Origin: an uncultured Chloroflexota bacterium | GTDB taxonomy: Bacteria; Chloroflexota; UBA4733 | DNA: 64,000 nt | NCBI GenBank assembly: GCA_937967325.1 | Contig: CALBSQ010000325.1 | Span: forward strand, 1 to 64,000 | Direction of reading: 5' to 3' | Part shown: one piece after another, positions 1 through 7,998 of the stretch | How the letters are laid out: each line of letters begins with the position of its first letter | Position numbering within the stretch: the first letter of the stretch is position 1 | Notes under the pieces: model-generated | Told to the model about the DNA's origin: nothing | Seen by the model: the letters and a program-made list of their open reading frames with translations, nothing else | Databases searched by the model: none | Program-made: the position numbers and the translations under genes

Positions 1-46
1 AGATTTCTGCCTGTCTCGTGGGCTCGGAGATGTGTATAAGAGACAG
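1..46 (+). other. Illumina Nextera i7 / read-2 adapter (non-genomic)
   Basis: Positions 13-46 match the Nextera (Tn5) read-2 transposase adapter exactly as I remember it: GTCTCGTGGGCTCGG at 13-27 followed by the 19-bp mosaic end AGATGTGTATAAGAGACAG at 28-46. Positions 5-12 (TTCTGCCT) match the adapter-strand form of Nextera index N703, and 1-4 (AGAT) match the end of the P7 primer. Genomic sequence therefore starts at 47, at a tagmentation cut. This is library DNA left in the assembly and carries no biology. Confidence 0.97.
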
Positions 47-104
47 CCTCTCCTCTGCTCCCCGGCCCCCCGGCACCCCCGGCGGCGTCTGAAAGGGGTG
101 TGAC

Positions 105-415
105 GTGTGGAGCACGCTGACCTGGCGTGACCTGGAGACGCCCGAGATCGCCGGCGAGGTGGCAGGCTTTCGAGAGGGAATGTTGCGCCTCATCCTGGCC
201 ATCGCCGCACTGGCCTATTTGACTTGGCACTTCACCATCACGAGCATCGTGCCTCCGGACGGCGATCTACCCTTCTGGCGGTTCTTTCCCGTTCCGATTG
301 CCGCGCTCGGTGGGACGTACCTGCTGGTGCAGGTCCGCTCCCGTGTCGCGGTGGGGTTTTTCGTGGTATCGTCTGCGGTCGCCATAACCATTGCTATCTG
401 GTTGTTACGTGCGCC
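105..415 (+). pseudogene. N-terminal membrane fragment of a probable sensor histidine kinase
   Basis: GTG start at 105 behind GAAAGGGG (91-98). The first ~103 residues look like a real membrane sensor: a short cytoplasmic start, then three hydrophobic segments at about residues 27-46, 57-76 and 83-102 (ending IAIWLLRAP). After position ~415 the frame stays open to 785 but turns into Arg/Pro/Ser-rich read-through with no domain character, so coding appears to stop there. The kinase ATPase and receiver domains that would complete such a protein lie just downstream on the opposite strand (592-1377), so the two pieces may come from one gene or from two related genes joined artificially. Family assignment rests on the membrane pattern and that neighbour only. 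Confidence 0.5.
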
Positions 416-591
416 GAACGGCTCCAAGGGCGATCGCAGTCGCCAGACAGTGGAACTGCCGCACATCTTGACCCGACGGCAGTCGCGTGCTCTGGCGGCG
501 GGTACCCACTTGTGGGTGCGCAGTCGCCGCCCCCGGCATCCCAGCTCCCATGTGCTCGCCCTAACCGAACCGTATGGACCCCTGTCGTTGC

Positions 592-1377
592 CTAGCGATA
601 CCCGTCCAGGGTCGCCGTCAACTGCTGCTGGTCGACGGGCTTCTGCAGGCACGCCGCTGCGCCTAACGATAGTGCCACGTCGGTCTCCTCGAGCACCGAG
701 CAGACGACCACGGGGATGTCGCGCGTCCGGCCGCTCGCTTTCAACGCGAGGAGCAGATCCCAGCCGTCGCGATCGGGCAGCATGATGTCGAGGAGGATCG
801 CGCGCGGATGGCGTTGCTCGGCCAGTGTCAAGGCCTGGCCCACGTCCGCTGCCCCCAGCACGTCCCAGTCGGCGCCGCCAAGGTAGCGTTCCACCAGTCG
901 GACAAACTCCTGGTTGTTGTCGACGACCAGCAAGAGACGGCGAGTGATCGCCGGGAACTGCACGTCCACTCTCCATCGCGGGGACGCCCCGGCCGGTGGA
1001 TGAAAGGTCAACCGGCCCTTGAGAACCTCGACGAACGAGCGCCCCTCCGCGACACCGAGCTGGACAGGGTCCAATGGTCCCGGCGCCGGCCCGCTGATCT
1101 GCATGCTCACCAGACCGGCCGTCTGCTGGAGGCTTACCTCGATGGTGTTGTACTCGGTCAGATTGATCGCGTGGGTCAGGATTGCCAGCAACGCGTGGCG
1201 CAGTACCACACGATCCCCCCACATGGGAGCGGCCTCGGCGGGGATGTCCAGACGCAGCGTGACGTTCCGCCGCGCGCTGAGCGGCTCGAGCAGTCGGGCG
1301 ACTTCCCGAACCACTGCTGGAGCGTCGATCTGACCACCGCCCACGCCCGAGACGAGCCGCTCGGCCTCCCGGCGGGG
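592..1377 (-). pseudogene. C-terminal fragment: histidine-kinase ATPase plus receiver domain
   Basis: Read on the minus strand from about 1377 to the TAG at 592. The fragment opens near the end of a kinase dimerisation region and continues through a HATPase-like region (VVREVARLLEPLSARRN, then GDRVVLRHALLAILTHAI, equivalent to the N box, and later RWRVDVQFP). A C-terminal receiver domain follows, with LLVVDNNQEF (acidic pocket), phospho-acceptor Asp in AILLDIMLPDRDG, and Lys in LQKPVD. A hybrid kinase with a C-terminal receiver is the likely parent. The start is missing: upstream of ~1377 the minus frame runs into antisense of a sugar-binding protein. No G-rich ATP lid is obvious, so the ATPase part may be degenerate. 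Confidence 0.7.
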
Positions 1378-1915
1378 AGTCAGGTCAAGCTGAACTACTG
1401 GTTCTGGGGGGCGCCGCAGGAGAAGGCCTCCAACGAGAAGGTCGTGGCGGCCTACAACTCGGCGCACACCGATGTGGCGGTGACGCCCGTCCACGTACCG
1501 GCCGACTTCGTGACCAAGTTCGAGACCGCGGTTGCCGGTAACCAGGGTCCGGACATCTTCTACATCGACGAGCCCTCCTTCTACCGCTGGAGCTGCCACA
1601 AGCTGCCGCTGGACCAGAAGCCCTACCTCGACCGTGCCAAGGTGGATCCGTCGGCCAAATGGCGCCCGGAAGCGCAGTGGTGGTTCCAGGGCAAGTACAT
1701 GGGAACGGGCATCGCCACGGAGCCGATCCTGCTCTACTACAATAATGACCTCTTCAAGCAGGCGGGTGTTCCGGAGCCGCCGCACACGCCCGCGACCGCC
1801 TGGAAGTGGGATGAGTTCGTGGCCGCTGCCCAGAAGCTCACCAAGGGCGAGGGTCCCGGCAAGACCTGGGGCGTCATGGTCTTCAGCAACTGGCAGGCCC
1901 TCCTGGTGGACGGTA
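1378..1915 (+). pseudogene. Internal fragment of an ABC sugar-binding protein
   Basis: The frame reads VKLNYWFWGAPQEK..., typical of the first beta strand of a mature family-1 extracellular solute-binding protein. It continues through GNQGPDIFYIDEPSFYRW, a GTGIATEPILLYYNNDLFKQAG segment (the classic 'you see the ligand-side Tyr-Tyr-Asn, then DLFK' block) and WKWDEFVAAAQKLTK. The signal peptide and lipobox at the front and the C-terminal half (about 200 residues) are missing. The piece begins abruptly against the minus-strand kinase fragment and ends at about 1915 against a permease in another frame. It probably belonged to the transporter whose permeases follow. Confidence 0.75.
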
Positions 1916-2385
1916 CGGCGGCGCGAGGCCGGCGTGGGCATCCTGTTCGCGCTGCCGGCCATCCTGGGGTTCGTCATCTGGGTCGTCGGGCCGATGCTGG
2001 CCTCTCTCGGCATCGCCTTTACCGACTGGAGCCTGATCTCGGCCCCATCGTGGGTGGGCGCGGCCAATTTCCAGCGCCTGCGCGACGACCCCCTGTTCTG
2101 GCAGTCGCTGCGCGTGACGGCCTACTACACCGTCGTCGCCGTGCCGCTAAATCTGGTGGCCAGCTTCGTGCTGGCGCTGTTCCTCAACCAGCGCATTCGC
2201 GGCGTGCGCGTCTTCCGCACCATCTTCTATCTGCCAGTGATCCTGCCGGCGGTGGCGACCTCGATCGTCTGGCTATGGCTGTTCAATCCCAACTTTGGCA
2301 TCCTCAATCTCGGCCTGGCGGTGCTGCACCTGCCGGGGCAGAGCTGGATCTTCGACGAGCAGCTCGCTATCCCCTCGCTGCTGAT
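1916..2385 (+). pseudogene. ABC sugar transporter permease 1 (MalF/UgpA-like), 3' truncated
   Basis: From REAGVGILFALPAILGF onward this is the N-terminal half of a MalF/UgpA-type inner-membrane permease. The first TM segment is near the start, then FTDWSL and the second TM region (VTAYYTVVAVPLNLVASFVLA), followed by RVFRTIFYLPVILPAVATSIVWLWLFNPNFGILN, diagnostic of the family. The protein should continue another ~120 residues with a second cytoplasmic EAA loop. Instead, at about 2378-2390 the same frame runs into the second permease. Its own start codon is also missing, lost at the junction near 1915. Confidence 0.75.
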
Positions 2386-3148
2386 GCTGGTGCCGTTTTT
2401 CTGGATGCTCAGCAGCTCGCGCAAGCCCATGAACGCGATCTTCCTCTTCCCGCCGCGCTGGATACCGAATCCGCCGCGCTGGGGCAACTACGTCCAGGCC
2501 ATGACCGTGCTGCCATTCTATCGCTACTTCATCAACACCTTCCGCGTCGAAGCCGGCGTCATTGCCGGCTGGACCATCACCAGCGCGCTCCCCGCCGACA
2601 GTTTCGCCCGGCTGCGCTGGCCGGGTCGCGACACCGTCTTCTACCTGCTGCTCAGCGTGCTGATGCTGCCCGGCTTCGTCACCCTGGCGCCGACCTTTAT
2701 TTTGTGGTCGCATCTGCACGGGGTGAACACCTACTGGCCGCTGGTGCTGCCGACCTGGTTCGGCAATTCCTTCTTCATCTTCTTGTTGCGGCAGTTCTTC
2801 CTCACCATCCCGTTAGAGCTGGAGGACGCCGTGCTCATCGACGGCGCCGGCTTCTTGCGCATCTTCTGGGAGATAATCGTGCCGCTGGTCAAACCGGCGC
2901 TGGCCGTAGTGGTCATCTTCTCCTTCATGCACGTCTGGAATGAGTTTCTCGCGCCGCTGATCTATCTCAACAGCCCGCAGAAGTTCACCATCGCGCTGGG
3001 CCTGGCGTCCTTCATCAGCTCCTACAGCTCGCGCTGGGACCTGCTGATGGCCGCCTCCACCGTGACCGTCCTGCCGATGGTGCTGGTCTTCTTCCTATTC
3101 CAGCGCTACTTCGTGGAGGGAATCGCGCTGACGGGGATCAAGGGGTAG
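2386..3148 (+). pseudogene. ABC sugar transporter permease 2 (MalG/UgpE-like), 5' truncated
   Basis: The frame continues from permease 1 into LVPFFWMLSSSRKP and FPPRWIPNPPRWGNY, the hallmark of MalG/UgpE permeases just after TM1. It then runs through TM2-TM5 and the EAA loop (ELEDAVLIDGAGFLRIFWEIIVPLVKPALA) to a normal C-terminus ending TGIKG and TAG. The N-terminal ~20-30 residues including TM1 are missing. The segment ITSALPADSFARL differs from the usual ALVAYSFARL around TM2, so point changes may add to the damage. A cupin gene starts 52 bp after the stop. Confidence 0.75.
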
Positions 3149-3199
3149 GCTTCGCGCCCGGTGGAGACTATCATTGACCGATACATCAAGGAGGACACC

Positions 3200-3598
3200 A
3201 TGCCGGTAATCCGTCGTGACACGCCCGAGCAGCGAGCCAACTGGCAATCGACCAAGCCCGACTGGCTCCAGGCCAGCGCCTACGGGCTGTTCCGTGTGCC
3301 GAAGGGTAACCCAGCGAAATTTGACCTGCACTACCACGACGCCGACGAGATCTGGTTCATCGTGGAAGGACGCGCCCGCATCTTGACCGAAGGTGTGGAA
3401 TGCGAGGTGAAGCCAGGCGATATGGTCTGCACGGGGATGGGCGACGAGCACCACGTGCTGGAGGTGTATGAGGATCTGCTCGGCTTCTTCCTGGAAGGAC
3501 AACTGGAGGGGCAAAAGCGGCGGGGGCACCTGCACCGCGATACCGACGGCGTCCCTGTCCCACGACGCCGGCCGGTCGCGGCGGGGAGCAACGCCTGA
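3200..3598 (+). CDS. Small cupin-domain protein
   Basis: A 132-residue single-domain cupin. The start at 3200 is chosen because AAGGAGG (3188-3194) lies just upstream; an earlier in-frame start at 3161 has no ribosome site. Cupin motif 1 is visible as DLHYHDADEIWFIVEGRARI (His-x-His ... Glu metal ligands) and motif 2 as CTGMGDEHHVLEVYEDLLGF. Such proteins act as sugar-acid or keto-acid isomerases, or as metal-dependent accessory enzymes; the substrate cannot be read from sequence. It shares one base with the next gene (TGATG), so the two are translationally coupled and probably work on the same sugar-derived compound. Confidence 0.85.
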   Translation: MPVIRRDTPEQRANWQSTKPDWLQASAYGLFRVPKGNPAKFDLHYHDADEIWFIVEGRARILTEGVECEVKPGDMVCTGMGDEHHVLEVYEDLLGFFLEGQLEGQKRRGHLHRDTDGVPVPRRRPVAAGSNA

Positions 3599-4653
3599 TG
3601 GCCAAGAAGCGTTGTCTCATGCTTGGCGGCAGCAACATGGCCGGAGGCTGGATCCGCCGCATCTGGCCAAACTTCAGCGACCGTATGGAGATCGTGGGCC
3701 TGGTCGACGTCAAACCGGAGGTGCTGGCCGACGCGGGCGATTTCCTAGGTCTGCCAAGGGAGCGCCGGTTTACCGATATGGCCACGGCGTTCGATCAAGT
3801 CGAGGCCGACTTCTGCAACATCGTGATCCCCCCGGCGTTTCACAAAGCAGCGGTGTTGCACGCGGTACGCCGCGGCTTGCCCATCCTCAGCGAGAAGCCG
3901 ATCGCCGACACCTGGCAAGCGTCGCTCGACATTTTTCGCGCTGTGAAGGCATCAGGTCTGAAGATGCAGGTGGTCCAGAACTACCGCTACAATGCCAATA
4001 TGCTGACCATGCGGCAGGTGCTGCGAGGCGGCGATCTCGGCCGGATCAACTATATCGTGGGGCGCTTTGGCGCCGACTACCGCGAGTACGGGTCGTGGGG
4101 CGCGCCGTTTCGCCACGAGATCCCGCACGCGCTGCTGGTGGAGGGCGGCGTGCATCACTTCGACATGCTTCGTAACCTGAGCGGCAGCGATTGCCTGAGC
4201 ATGGCGGGCTGGGAGTGGAATCCGTCCTGGAGCAGCTCCAAAGGGGAGTACGGTAACCTGTACGTCATGTCCATGACCAACGACGTGCGGGCCAGCTACG
4301 AGGGATCCGGCACGGCGGCCGGCGCGCAGCACAGTTGGCGCAAAGAGTACTATCGCGCCGAGTGCGAGCGCGGAGCCGTCACCGTGGGCAACGATTCCAT
4401 GGTGCGCATCCAGCGGCTGAAGCCAGGCGGCGGGTTGGTGGTGGAGGAGGTACCGCCTATCCGGCCTCGGCACGAGGGCCACCCCTGGATTGCCAAGGAA
4501 TTTCTGGATTGGCTGGATGGCGGCCCCACCCCGGCGACGGTGATCGACGACAACCTCAAGACCAATGCCATGGTGTTCGCCGCGATCGAAGCATCACAGA
4601 GCAACCAAGTCGTCGACGTGGCGGCGATGGTGCGGGCGGCGGAGCAGGGGTGA
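3598..4653 (+). CDS. Gfo/Idh/MocA-family oxidoreductase
   Basis: A 351-residue NAD(P)-dependent dehydrogenase. The N-terminal Rossmann fold carries a glycine-rich turn at residues ~10-18 (GGSNMAGGW, an unusual variant of GxGxxG). The family EKP motif is in SEKPIADT near residue 99, and the C-terminal domain has EGGVHHFDMLR, where the catalytic His usually lies. Family members oxidise or reduce sugars and inositols. It overlaps the cupin stop and is followed 37 bp later by the Tm-1-like gene, so 3200-5926 reads as one operon. Substrate unknown. Confidence 0.9.
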   Translation: MAKKRCLMLGGSNMAGGWIRRIWPNFSDRMEIVGLVDVKPEVLADAGDFLGLPRERRFTDMATAFDQVEADFCNIVIPPAFHKAAVLHAVRRGLPILSEKPIADTWQASLDIFRAVKASGLKMQVVQNYRYNANMLTMRQVLRGGDLGRINYIVGRFGADYREYGSWGAPFRHEIPHALLVEGGVHHFDMLRNLSGSDCLSMAGWEWNPSWSSSKGEYGNLYVMSMTNDVRASYEGSGTAAGAQHSWRKEYYRAECERGAVTVGNDSMVRIQRLKPGGGLVVEEVPPIRPRHEGHPWIAKEFLDWLDGGPTPATVIDDNLKTNAMVFAAIEASQSNQVVDVAAMVRAAEQG

Positions 4654-4690
4654 GGGTCTGTGCCCGGAATTTGACAGGGAGAGCGCAATT

Positions 4691-5926
4691 ATGAGCAAGA
4701 CCGTCGTGATCGTTGCCGCCCTCGACACCAAGGGCCAGGAAGCGAAGCTCATCCGCGACTTCGTTGCCGCGCATGGCGTGACCCCGCTGGTGTTGGATGT
4801 CGGCGTCCTCGACCAGCCGTCGATCCCAGCGGATGTCTCCCGAGCGGAGGTGGCGCGGGCTGGTGGCGACGATTTGGCCGCGCTCGCGGCGGTACGGGAC
4901 AAGGCGCGCGCCATGGAGGTGATGCCGCGCGGCGCGGCGGCCGTGGCGGCGCGGCTGCACGCGGAAGGCCGGCTCGACGGTATCATCGGCATCGGCGGCT
5001 CGGCGGGCACCGCTATCGCCAGCAGCGCGATGCGCGCCTTGCCCGTCGGCGTACCCAAGCTGCTGGTCTCGACCGTGGCCGCGGGCGATACCCGGCCCTA
5101 CGTCGGTACCAAAGACGTGACCATGATGTACTCGGTAGTGGACATCGCCGGCATCAACAGTCTCTCCGCGCGTATCCTCACCAACGCTGCCGCGGCCATC
5201 GTGGGGATGGCCAATGCGGAGCCGCCCAGGGTGGCGCGGCGCCCCCTGCTAGCAGCCTCGATGTTCGGCAACACGACGGCCTGTGTGGACCGGGCGCGGG
5301 GGAAGCTGGAGCAGGCCGGCTACGAGGTGCTCGTCTTCCACGCCACCGGCGCCGGCGGGCAGACCATGGAGAGCCTCATCGCCGACGGCTACATCGACGG
5401 CGTGCTGGACATCACCACCACGGAGTGGGCCGACCAGCTCTGCGGAGGCGTCTTCGCGGCTGGCCCAACCCGCCTGGACGCGGCCGGACATGCCGGCGTG
5501 CCCCAGGTGATCGCCCCCGGTTGCCTGGACATGGTCAACTTCGGCGCGCCGGACACGGTACCGGCCAAGTACGCCGGCCGGAAGCTCTACCGCTGGAATC
5601 CCAACGTGACGCTGATGCGCACCACGCCGGAGGAGAACGCCGAGCTGGGCAAGATCATCGCCGAGAAGGCCAACGCGGCCAAGGGGCCGACGGCAATCCT
5701 GATCCCCTTGCGCGGCGTCAGCCAGCTCGACAGCGCCGGCGGCGACTTCTGGTGGCCGGAAGCGGACGCGGCGCTCTACTCCGCCATCAAGGCGAATGTC
5801 CTCACGGGCGTTCCGGTGATCGAGCTGGACCACAACATCAACGATCCCGAGTTCGCCGACCGCGCGGCCGGGCTGTTGCTGGAGCTGGTGCGGTCGCGGG
5901 CGACCGCGACGGGCGCCGGGGCGTAA
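4691..5926 (+). CDS. Tm-1-like ATP-binding domain protein (UPF0261 family)
   Basis: 411 residues, ATG at 4691 behind AGGGAGAG. The opening TVVIVAALDTKGQEAKLIRDF, the glycine-rich GIIGIGGSAGTAIASSAMRALPVG, the TVAAGDTRPYVGTKDVTMMYSVVDIAGIN block, and a C-terminal LIPLRGVSQLDSAGGDFWWPEADAALY are characteristic of UPF0261. This is the bacterial counterpart of the N-terminal domain of tomato Tm-1, an inhibitor of tobamovirus replication. The bacterial role is not established. In plants and fungi this domain is fused to a TIM-barrel signal-transduction/PEP-hydrolase-like domain; here that partner type is encoded separately at 25802-26644. Last gene of the cupin/oxidoreductase operon. Confidence 0.9.
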   Translation: MSKTVVIVAALDTKGQEAKLIRDFVAAHGVTPLVLDVGVLDQPSIPADVSRAEVARAGGDDLAALAAVRDKARAMEVMPRGAAAVAARLHAEGRLDGIIGIGGSAGTAIASSAMRALPVGVPKLLVSTVAAGDTRPYVGTKDVTMMYSVVDIAGINSLSARILTNAAAAIVGMANAEPPRVARRPLLAASMFGNTTACVDRARGKLEQAGYEVLVFHATGAGGQTMESLIADGYIDGVLDITTTEWADQLCGGVFAAGPTRLDAAGHAGVPQVIAPGCLDMVNFGAPDTVPAKYAGRKLYRWNPNVTLMRTTPEENAELGKIIAEKANAAKGPTAILIPLRGVSQLDSAGGDFWWPEADAALYSAIKANVLTGVPVIELDHNINDPEFADRAAGLLLELVRSRATATGAGA

Positions 5927-5936
5927 GCGGCGCAGC

Positions 5937-5984
5937 CGGTGAGGCCGGGCGCGTCCGTGGCCACGGACGCGCCCGACCTCACCG
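5937..5984. terminator. 48-bp near-perfect palindrome between convergent genes
   Basis: 24-bp arms with no loop and one C/A mismatch. The inner 28 bp (GGGCGCGTCCGTGG then its exact complement) is a perfect palindrome. It lies 10 bp after the Tm-1-like stop and 60 bp before the end of the convergent YCII gene, so a bidirectional transcription end is likely. There is no T-tract on either side. Confidence 0.7.
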
Positions 5985-6043
5985 TGGGCAGGGAGCGTGG
6001 CGCCCGCTCCATCTCAGGTCAGCCCGGCCATTCTTGGCGCCAA

Positions 6044-6361
6044 CTACATGACGTTGAAGGTCTCAGCGACCTCGATACTGCCGCCTCCCTGCAGGACTGG
6101 GCAGCCCTTCGCCATCTCGACCGCGGCGTCCATGCTGTCGGCCTTGATGATGCTGTAGCCGCTCACCGGGTTCGCGCCGCCACCTTTGGTCACCATGCCG
6201 CCGCTCGTGATGGTGCTGGCCTGACCGATCGGGTTGCCGCCGTCGACGACGGCGGCGCCCAGGTCGCCGTACCATTTCCCCCATGCGGCCATGACCTGGC
6301 CGCGCGCCTCTTCCGTCTGGGGCATGCTGCCACCGTGGTAGGCGAGAAGATAGCTGCTCAC
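6044..6361 (-). CDS. YCII-related small protein
   Basis: 105 residues, GTG start at 6361 with AAGGAGAA seven bases upstream. MSSYLLAYHGG at the front, the GKWYGDLGAAVVDGGNPIG centre, and the closing GYSIIKADSMDAAVEMAKGCPVLQGGGSIEVAE are the YCII fold pattern (a ferredoxin-like dimer related to muconolactone isomerase). It lacks the DGPF tetrapeptide found in its relative at 22323-22682. No enzyme activity can be assigned. Stand-alone gene; its 3' end faces the large palindrome. Confidence 0.85.
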   Translation of the reverse strand: MSSYLLAYHGGSMPQTEEARGQVMAAWGKWYGDLGAAVVDGGNPIGQASTITSGGMVTKGGGANPVSGYSIIKADSMDAAVEMAKGCPVLQGGGSIEVAETFNVM

Positions 6362-6452
6362 GGTATTTCTCCTTCTTATTCACGTATACACGTCAACTAC
6401 ATCCAGGGGGCATCCGCCACCCTGGCGGGGGCCGGCGCCACGTCTTACATCC

Positions 6453-6917
6453 TCATCCTTTCTCGTTGGCTGCGCCCGCTTGGGCGCAGGCAGCAATGTA
6501 GTGCGGGAGCATGCCGTCCCATCCGGCGCGGTTGGCGTCCCGCCAGCTCGGGCCACGCGCGCCGAGCCGTTCCCAACCGCGGTGTTCGATGTCAACTCGA
6601 GTCGTCGCGCTGCCGAGATCGGCAAACCTGACCTCAACCTCGGTGGCGTCGGCGCGATTTGTCATAATGTGCCAGAGGTAGGCGAGCCGATTGGGAGGAT
6701 CCCACACGGTGATCTCGCCCCAATCGACCTCGACGCCGGCCGGCGTGCGCTCGAAGATGCGGCCGCCCGGCCGTGGCTCGAACACCACCGCTAGCCCCCG
6801 CTCGCCGGTCATGGTGTGGGAGACCGGCCACCAGCGCGACGTCTGCGCGGTCCAGACCGCGAAGGCGTGATCGACCGGGCAGTTGACCTCGAACGACAGC
6901 CGCAACGGCTCAATCAT
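6453..6917 (-). CDS. SRPBCC / AHSA1-domain protein
   Basis: 154 residues, ATG at 6917 overlapping the ArsR stop by four bases (ATGA). FEVNCPVDHAFAVWTAQTSRWWPVSHT is the standard START-like opening; GGRIFERTPAGVEVDWGEITVWDPPNRLAYLWH and the closing EHRGWERLG ... GWDGMLPHY follow the AHSA1 pattern. These helix-grip proteins bind hydrophobic ligands. ArsR-SRPBCC pairs are common in bacteria, with the regulator controlling its partner; the ligand is unknown. Confidence 0.9.
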   Translation of the reverse strand: MIEPLRLSFEVNCPVDHAFAVWTAQTSRWWPVSHTMTGERGLAVVFEPRPGGRIFERTPAGVEVDWGEITVWDPPNRLAYLWHIMTNRADATEVEVRFADLGSATTRVDIEHRGWERLGARGPSWRDANRAGWDGMLPHYIAACAQAGAANEKG

Positions 6918-7246
6918 GGCTCCCCCTCCGCTGGCTTGGTGTTCTCGGCCAGGAGCCGAAAGCGGGCGGCCGCCTCGCCCCACACCTCGGTGAGGTAGGC
7001 TTGCAGCGCCTCGACGCCAACATCGTCCAGCTCGTAGATGCGCCGTGTCCCGCGCGGCTCGTCGGTGACGAGCCCGGCATCCTTGAGCAGGCGCAGATGC
7101 CGCGACACGGCGGGCCGGCTGATCGGCAAGGCGTCGGCGATCTCGCGGACGGACCGGCCGCCCGTGCCGAGCAGCTCCACGATGGTGCGGCGGTGGGAGT
7201 CGCCCAGGGCATCGAACGGGTCGCCGCGTTGTCGTGCTGCTCGCAT
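6914..7246 (-). CDS. ArsR-family transcriptional regulator
   Basis: 110 residues with a winged helix-turn-helix: DPFDALGDSHRRTIVELLGTGGRSVREIADALPISRPAVSRHLRLLKDAGLVTDEPRGTRRIYEL. There is no CxC/metal-binding cluster, so it belongs to the SRPBCC-associated group rather than arsenic sensors. It is the first gene of a two-gene operon. The ATG at 7246 has no ribosome-binding site, and the predicted transcription start falls on or next to it (see 7253-7281), so the message may be leaderless. Confidence 0.9.
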   Translation of the reverse strand: MRAARQRGDPFDALGDSHRRTIVELLGTGGRSVREIADALPISRPAVSRHLRLLKDAGLVTDEPRGTRRIYELDDVGVEALQAYLTEVWGEAAARFRLLAENTKPAEGEP

Positions 7247-7252
7247 GTCCGA

Positions 7253-7281
7253 ATGGTAACATGAATGCTACCATTGCGCAA
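7253..7281 (-). promoter_or_regulatory. Promoter with embedded palindromic operator for the ArsR-SRPBCC operon
   Basis: On the minus strand TTGCGC (-35, 7281-7276) is 17 bp from TACCAT (-10, 7258-7253). The same bases hold an interrupted palindrome at 7253-7274, ATGGTA-aCAT / ATGc-TACCAT, matching at 9 of 10 arm positions, covering the spacer and the -10. Placement over its own promoter fits ArsR autorepression. Confidence 0.7.
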
Positions 7282-7296
7282 GTGCTACGGACGGAT

Positions 7297-7998
7297 TCAG
7301 AGCTCCCCGCCGTGCTCTGCTAGCCACTGCTTGCGCGCGGCATGATCCGGCATCGCCCGCTCCAGGCGGCGCCAGAATTCGGGCTTGTGGTGCGGCTCGC
7401 ACAGGTGGACCAGCTCGTGGACCACGACGTAGTCGATGATGCGGGGCGGCAGCGCCATGACGCGCCAGTGAAAGTGCAGCCGGCCGCTCCGACTGCAAGA
7501 ACCCCAGCGGTAGCCGAGCTCCTTCACGACGATGGCGCGGAGGACCACACCGACACGGTCGGCGTAGACGGCGACGCGCCGCGCCAGCCAGGATTGACCA
7601 TGCTGGGTATGCCAACGCACAAAATGCTCCTGGCCACGACTACTTTCCTCACGCTGGAGCATGAAGCGGCCCTGGTGCAAGCGCAACGGCTGGGCCGGCC
7701 GTTCTCGCGGCGTGTCCACGAGCAGAAGCCGGTAGCTCCGCCCCAGGTAAGAGAAGCCCTCTCCGTTCACGAACTCTTTTGGCGTGCTCGGGCGGCGGAG
7801 CAGCTCGCGTTCCGCCAGCTTCGTGTACACCCAGAGCAGCTTCTTGCTGGCTGCCTCCTCGACGCGGTCCAGGCAGCAGTCGGCCGGGACCGAGACGGTC
7901 AGTGATCCATCGCGGTCAATGGTCAGGCTGACTGTTTTCCGGCGGGGGCTGCGGCGCAGCGCGAAGGTGAGGTCGCCGATGTTGAGCGCGTCGGTCAC
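7297..7998 (-). CDS. M48-type zinc metallopeptidase (DUF45 / YgjP-like)
   Basis: 233 residues, GTG start sharing four bases (GTGA) with the end of hsdR. The gluzincin-type motif is clear: VVVHELVHLCEPHHKPEFW near residue 185 onward, His-Glu-x-x-His with a third His in the PHH/KPEFW block. Before it, YRWGSCSRSGRLHFHWRVMALPP is the signature of the DUF45/YgjP family. Members are often found coupled to type I restriction genes, where they may process or clear enzyme subunits; that role is inference. No signal peptide or membrane segment is seen, so cytoplasmic action is expected. Confidence 0.9.
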   Translation of the reverse strand: MTDALNIGDLTFALRRSPRRKTVSLTIDRDGSLTVSVPADCCLDRVEEAASKKLLWVYTKLAERELLRRPSTPKEFVNGEGFSYLGRSYRLLLVDTPRERPAQPLRLHQGRFMLQREESSRGQEHFVRWHTQHGQSWLARRVAVYADRVGVVLRAIVVKELGYRWGSCSRSGRLHFHWRVMALPPRIIDYVVVHELVHLCEPHHKPEFWRRLERAMPDHAARKQWLAEHGGEL

